Translations under genes and position numbers: made by a program
Notes under the pieces: model-generated
Database searches by the model: none
What the model was told of the DNA's origin: nothing
The model's input: only the letters and a program-made list of their open reading frames with translations
Source of the DNA: Geosiphon pyriformis
Taxonomy: Eukaryota > Glomeromycota > Glomeromycetes > Archaeosporales > Geosiphonaceae
Length of the DNA: 64,000 bases
NCBI GenBank assembly: GCA_016748015.1
Contig: JAAOMT010000222.1
Span: 862,007 to 926,006, forward strand
Reading direction: 5' to 3'
Part shown: piece after piece, positions 59,240 to 64,000 of the stretch
Layout of the letters: every line of letters begins with the position of its first letter
Position numbering within the stretch: position 1 is the stretch's first letter

Positions 59240-61750
59240 TGACAAAATAATATTCACTGTAAATAGTGTTAAATTTCTTTTGTTATATACAAAATTTGAA
59301 TTACTCTTTTTTTTTTGTAATCAGAAAAAGTAAAATTATGGTACTTTAAATTTTATTCATGTTGATAAATTATTCCAAAAATAAAAACATGTTTACAATA
59401 AATTCTTATTTAAATTCAAGCTTAAAAAGAAAGACTTATGCAGCAATACAAATATTAAAACTTATCTTATTTAACTTGAAAATATATTTGTAAAAATTAT
59501 ATCCAAAAATAATTATTCAATGAATTTATAAATAACATAAAAATATAAAATATAATTTATATATTAATTTTTCCAAGCCTGTTTATTATTATCATCAAAA
59601 AATTTGTCAATATATACATATATATGTATATATATATAAAATATTTTGCCAATTATATATTTTTACTTTTTTTTAACAGTCTTCATGAATATCAATATTA
59701 TTGATTCAGCTGCTATTATTATTATTATTATTATTATTATTTATATGTCATGGTTTTTCATCGAATTTTTGTTTAATTAATATATAGATTTTTTACAAAG
59801 AACAAAATACAGATAATAGTTTGTAGTTTTTTGCTTTTAAATTTTTTTTAAAGTAAACTATGGGTAATTGTGTTTTTAATCTAAAAATAATTTTAGCGTA
59901 TGAATTTTTATCAATCTTTTTTTGGTTAAAAATATTAGTATTTTGAATATTTTTATGAATTTATTAGATAAAAAAAAATTTTAAAACTATGTAATGGTAA
60001 CTATTTTGGTTTCTTTAAAAACATGATAAAATTAAATTTTATTTTAATATGGTTTAAATTCCAAATTAAAAGAATATGTTATAGAAAAGCGTGAAGATAA
60101 TAATATTATATTTTTATTGAAATTTATTTTAAAAACAAAAAAAAGGTTAAAAAATTATCATTAGTATATAATAAAAATATATTACATTTTATTATTTTTT
60201 GAATTTAAAAATTTTTTATAATGAAACAATTTTCAATTCAAAATTATCAGACTCTTTTTTTTTTAAACAATTAGTTTTGTAATCTTTAATTAAATTTGTT
60301 ATATATCTAAATAATTTGTAAAAAAAAATCATGATGTGATTTTAAGAAATATTTTAATTGGAATTTTATACAGTACTTTTTGTTATTGGTATGAGTTAAT
60401 ATTATTAATATTGAAATTATATTTTATTATATTATTTTTGAAGGTATTCATTCCAACTGAAAAATTTTAATTGTAAATCGAGTTATGAAAAATATGATTT
60501 AAAAAACAAGTTCATAATAGAGTAAAAAATAAATGCTGTTTTCTAAAAGGATATTTTATAAAAAAAATATATTTTAAAAGCATAGACAAAGATAACAGGT
60601 GAAAAAAAATTTTGACCCAATTTAAAGAATTTTATTTTAAAAAATCTCATAAATATCTTATAAGTGAATGAAATATTGGTGATGCATAGAGAGAAAATAT
60701 ACGGGGTTAAAAAGATTGTATGAATTACACCGAAATCTTTTGGAAAGTCTTATTCGAAAATGGTTAGATGGTTTTACTAAATAAATAAAACTAAAAATTT
60801 GGCTTTGTTAATGTATACTTTAAAAAAAAATTGTGATTGAGATTTTTTAAACATATATACTTACAATAATAATTTTTTCTCGTGCAAAATTTAAAAAGTT
60901 GAATGTAAGATTTACGAAATATACTATGTAATAATTCGTTTGACTTAGTAATTATGCAATAAAATTAAACCAAATCTTTATTTACTTGGCATGCAAAAAA
61001 TTATGTTATAATGGTATAATGCATCTTTATTTTGGTAGCTATAGAATTAGTTCAAATTTTCAAATTTTATTCAATTAAAGATAAAATTATAAAGTTAGTT
61101 TTTTGAGAATTTTAATTGAATGATTAATTTATCATTTTAAATCTAGTATCTTCAAAATAAATACATTATACATAAGTAATTAAAACATCATAATAAGGAT
61201 AAATTTTTAAAATTGTTTAACTTGACTTTTAAGAGAATTTTATATGTTTGTATTACTTTTCCAAATTTTTTCAGTAACGATTTATTATGAATATAATTTT
61301 TTCTGATATAACCACAATGAAAGAGCTTTATAAAAAATCTTTTAAAAGTTTAATTTAATTTTTTAGTATAAATTTTCAGAATATTTTAGCATCATGATAG
61401 TTTATTAGCAAGCATATTCACTTTTCAAAAATGAAGTAATTAAGAAATCAAAAGAATAAATTTTCAAGTGAGAGATTTTAAACGAATTCATATTCATTTT
61501 TCTAATCTATAAGTTTCAGATCATGATATTTTTGAAATCATAATTATTCATAGCTAAATTTAACATATTTTATTCTGAATTTTTATTTTCTTGAATATAT
61601 TTGACACAAGAAACATATATGGAATAAATCTTGTTCTTGAATTCTATTTGAGTGAATTATGAAGTTAAAATCTGATTAGTTATTATTGAAGTTAAAGAAA
61701 TATCAAACTTTGTAATCCGAGTTTCTTATTTGTTTGAGACATTTTGCTTT
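59240..61750. other. AT-rich block without genes
   Basis: About 2.5 kb of very AT-rich sequence. It contains a 22-bp perfect palindrome TATATACATATATATGTATA plus TA (59611-59632) and a (TTA)n tract near 59,711-59,742. No coding or RNA signal seen. Confidence 0.6.
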
Positions 61751-61759
61751 TTCTTTGAT

Positions 61760-62499
61760 TTAAAATTTGAATTGTAAATAATGAACCATTTTGAAGAAAT
61801 GTAAATAATTTTGCATATTATTAATTGTAATTAAAATTAATTTTTTTTTTTTAAATATACAAAACCATGTATGATAATAAATAAGTCTTTTTGAATAATT
61901 ATAATTTTTTTGAAAATTATGACCATTTTTAAAAACTTTGATGCTTAGTTTTGATGGAATACTAATCATGATGGTATCATTGATGTTAAAATTGCTCTCA
62001 CTTTTTTGGTGCAAGTTAAATTTTACCAAATCAAATTTATTTTGTATAATTCCATGGAATTGGCTCAAGTTATATTTAAACAAATCGTTTATTACATTAA
62101 ATTCTTCTTGCCTAATTTTCTGGAACATGATATTCAAACTTTTTTTACCAATTGGGGTTTTTAAACTATTTTTGAACGAATAATAGAAATGTTTCCAATT
62201 TTTAAAAGGAATATTACTTAAAAGTAGTAACGAGAGCTGATAAATAAAAACCAAACTAGTGATAAAGCTAGGGAAAATTTATACGAGATATAAGATATAA
62301 GAATTCTGCTAAACTTAATGTGCATATAAATTTTATTAATAGATTTATTTATTATTTTCAAACAAATTTTTTTTTTCAATTTAATTAAAATAAAACCAAT
62401 TAACTTTATCAATATATGATATAGAATATAAAAATGTTTTTGCGATGTAATTCTCACTTTCTCATTGTCAATAGTGTAAAATATTTTTCTTGTTGGCAT
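61760..62499 (-). CDS. Unrecognised gene with a decayed duplicate at 21.3-22.0 kb
   Basis: Two minus-strand open frames of 93 (62218-62499) and 164 codons (61760-62254) overlap and probably belong to one gene with an intron or frameshift between them. The first starts MPTRKIFYTIDNEKVRITSQ and is Ile/Lys-rich; the second includes LVKFNLHQKSESNFN. I recognise no family. The reason to take it seriously is that parts of the same frame are visible in the diverged duplicate at 21.3-22.0 kb (EKTRVRIPSQKHFYTL; LVKFNLSQ). The AT-rich composition means that chance open frames are a real alternative. It is divergent from the BTB gene. Confidence 0.35.
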
Positions 62500-63084
62500 T
62501 TTTGTTTACAATATAAGTAATAAAATTATTTAGTTTTTGATCGAAAAGATTGCTTATTATGAATAAACTATATTTCAATATCTTGAAACAATAACTTAAA
62601 ACTTTGTAAAAATATTACAAGCAAAAAATTTAAAAAATTTGGAAGAATGAACAATTTTCTGAACAAATTATTTTAAAATAAAAAATGGTTTAATAGTTTA
62701 CGAATAAAAATCTAATAAAGAAAAAATTTTATTCAAGAAAAATTTGAATTCTAAATTGACAGTTTATAACTTTATTTGCCAAAAAAGTTATGATATAAAT
62801 AATAAATAATAAATATATTTTTTCTACCATGTTATTACTTTATGTAAATTGTAATATAAAAGATATAAATAAACTAATTGCTCTAAAAACTCTTTATTAA
62901 AATGAAACGTTTTGGATACACAGAATTTTTCATGACCAAAATTTTCTTTATAGTACCAATAAAAATTTAGCTCAAAGACTCAGAATTAAAAATGTTACTT
63001 CAGCTCCGGATAAATATCAGGTCACATGTCAATAACATACTAATATGCGGGCAATGATCCCACTCCTAAGATACAGTAGATACC

Positions 63085-64000
63085 TTGAAACTTCTGTTTT
63101 ACCTTCTCGCGTTATCTAATGATTTTGCGAATTTATTTAACACTCAGAAGTTCTCTGATGTTAATATTATAGTTGGCGAAGCGCCCAATATCAGAACTTT
63201 TCAATCTCATTCCCAAATTTTAGCAGCAAGATCACCATATTTTGCTACAGCACTCTCTAGTAATTGGGTTAAAAGGGAAAATAATACTATTATCTTCAAT
63301 AAACCTAATATTTCACCTAATATTTTTGAAATAATTCTCAGGTAAGAGTTTCATTTGCTTTAAAGAATTTTAGCTAACATTAAATCATATGTTTCATTTT
63401 CCTGTACAGATATATTTATAATGGCGAGATTTCTCTTGATAAGCATGGAATACCTACCATCTTAGAATTGCTTGTTACCGCAGACGAGCTTATTTTAGAG
63501 AATCTTATTGATCTCCTTGAAGACTATTTGATTGAACACCGTGCAGAAGAGCTAGAGAAAAGTTTCGTTACTTTGCATAAAACTTCATTTATGCATGATT
63601 CTTTCAAAAAGTTACAAAATTTCTGCACAGAAATAATTGTTAATAATTCAGCTATAGTCTTCAACTCCCAAGATTTCACCTCCCTTAGTGAAAATTCTCT
63701 TTCCTCAATTTTAACCCGGAATGACCTAAATATAGAAGAATCAAAGATATGGGAAAAGATTGTGGAATGGGGGGTTGATAAATTGGATAAAAATATTCAG
63801 ATGAAGAAAGTTCGTTGCTGGACAGATGAAAACTTTAACGCCTTTAAGGAATCTATTGAAAGGCTTCTATCTTTAATCCGCTTCTTTAACATATCTTCAG
63901 TTGACTTCTATCACAAAGTAAAACCATTTGCGAGAATCTTACCTGGAACTTTATATGAAGATCTTTTACATCATTATCTCGTACCGGGTAGTCATCAAAA
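63085..64000 (+). CDS. BTB/POZ-BACK domain protein (5' end uncertain, 3' end beyond the window)
   Basis: Exon 1 ends at 63341 (CTCAG|GTAAGA); exon 2 starts at 63410 after a 68-nt intron and is still open at the window end. The BTB domain reads LFNTQKFSDVNIIVGE, FQSHSQILAARSPYF and FEIILRYIYNGEISL, the typical dimerisation and Cullin-3-binding fold. A BACK-like helical region follows (EESKIWEKIVEWGVDKL). Fungal proteins of this build usually continue into Kelch repeats or a TLDc domain, which would lie outside. There is no ATG in frame upstream of LSNDFANLF: the frame is open only back to a TAA at 63067-63069. Either the start was lost, a spliced upstream exon provides it, or a non-ATG start is used. 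Confidence 0.85.

Overview
This is eukaryotic, very AT-rich DNA with short GT-AG introns. It looks like fungal accessory sequence, most likely an arbuscular-mycorrhizal (Rhizophagus-type, Glomeromycotina) genome. The clues are the mix of a BTB/BACK gene, a decayed DWG-type kinase, a tandem class-3-lipase-like family, Tc1 and Ty3 relics, and A+T near 85-90% between genes. No rRNA, tRNA, CRISPR array or bacterial gene was seen.

Layout. 1.0-1.8 kb: a small secreted-protein gene. 2.3-6.3 kb: a Tc1/mariner relic and lipase-like copy A, which is interrupted by an assembly gap. 6.3-7.6 kb: an inverted-repeat element holding a USP-like gene. 7.7-9.2 kb: a decayed kinase. 9.2-13.1 kb: an AT-rich block. 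14.7-20.9 kb: lipase-like copies B and C around a second Tc1 relic. 21.3-22.6 kb: a decayed duplicate of the region upstream of the BTB gene found at 63 kb. 22.7-43.4 kb: a gene-poor AT-rich island of about 20 kb, interrupted by one inactivated Ty3/gypsy element (31.5-39.1 kb). 43.7-49.3 kb: a conserved housekeeping pocket with a casein kinase I (Yck type) and a SAGA subunit Sgf73/ataxin-7 homologue. 49.4-53 kb: decayed sequence. 53.8-58.9 kb: lipase-like copies D and E. 59.2-61.7 kb: AT-rich. 61.8-62.5 kb: an unrecognised gene. 63.1 kb to the end: a BTB/BACK gene running off the window.

The most interesting system is the five-copy minus-strand lipase-like family. Each copy keeps the class 3 lipase layout (Asp in NDYVPHF, His in EHYGPYF, four exons with conserved intron phases) but has GHGVGG where an active enzyme has GHSxGG. 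The nucleophile serine is therefore glycine in every copy. All copies carry an N-terminal hydrophobic anchor and share an upstream element with a TATA-like motif. Copy A looks like an unequal-crossover hybrid (B-like 5' half, C-like 3' half), and D and E share nearly identical 3' halves. The array is thus being reshuffled by recombination, with (AAT)n microsatellites at the breakpoints.

The Ty3 element shows many C-to-T/G-to-A type changes that destroy protease, reverse transcriptase and integrase residues. The pattern resembles RIP or methylation-driven decay.
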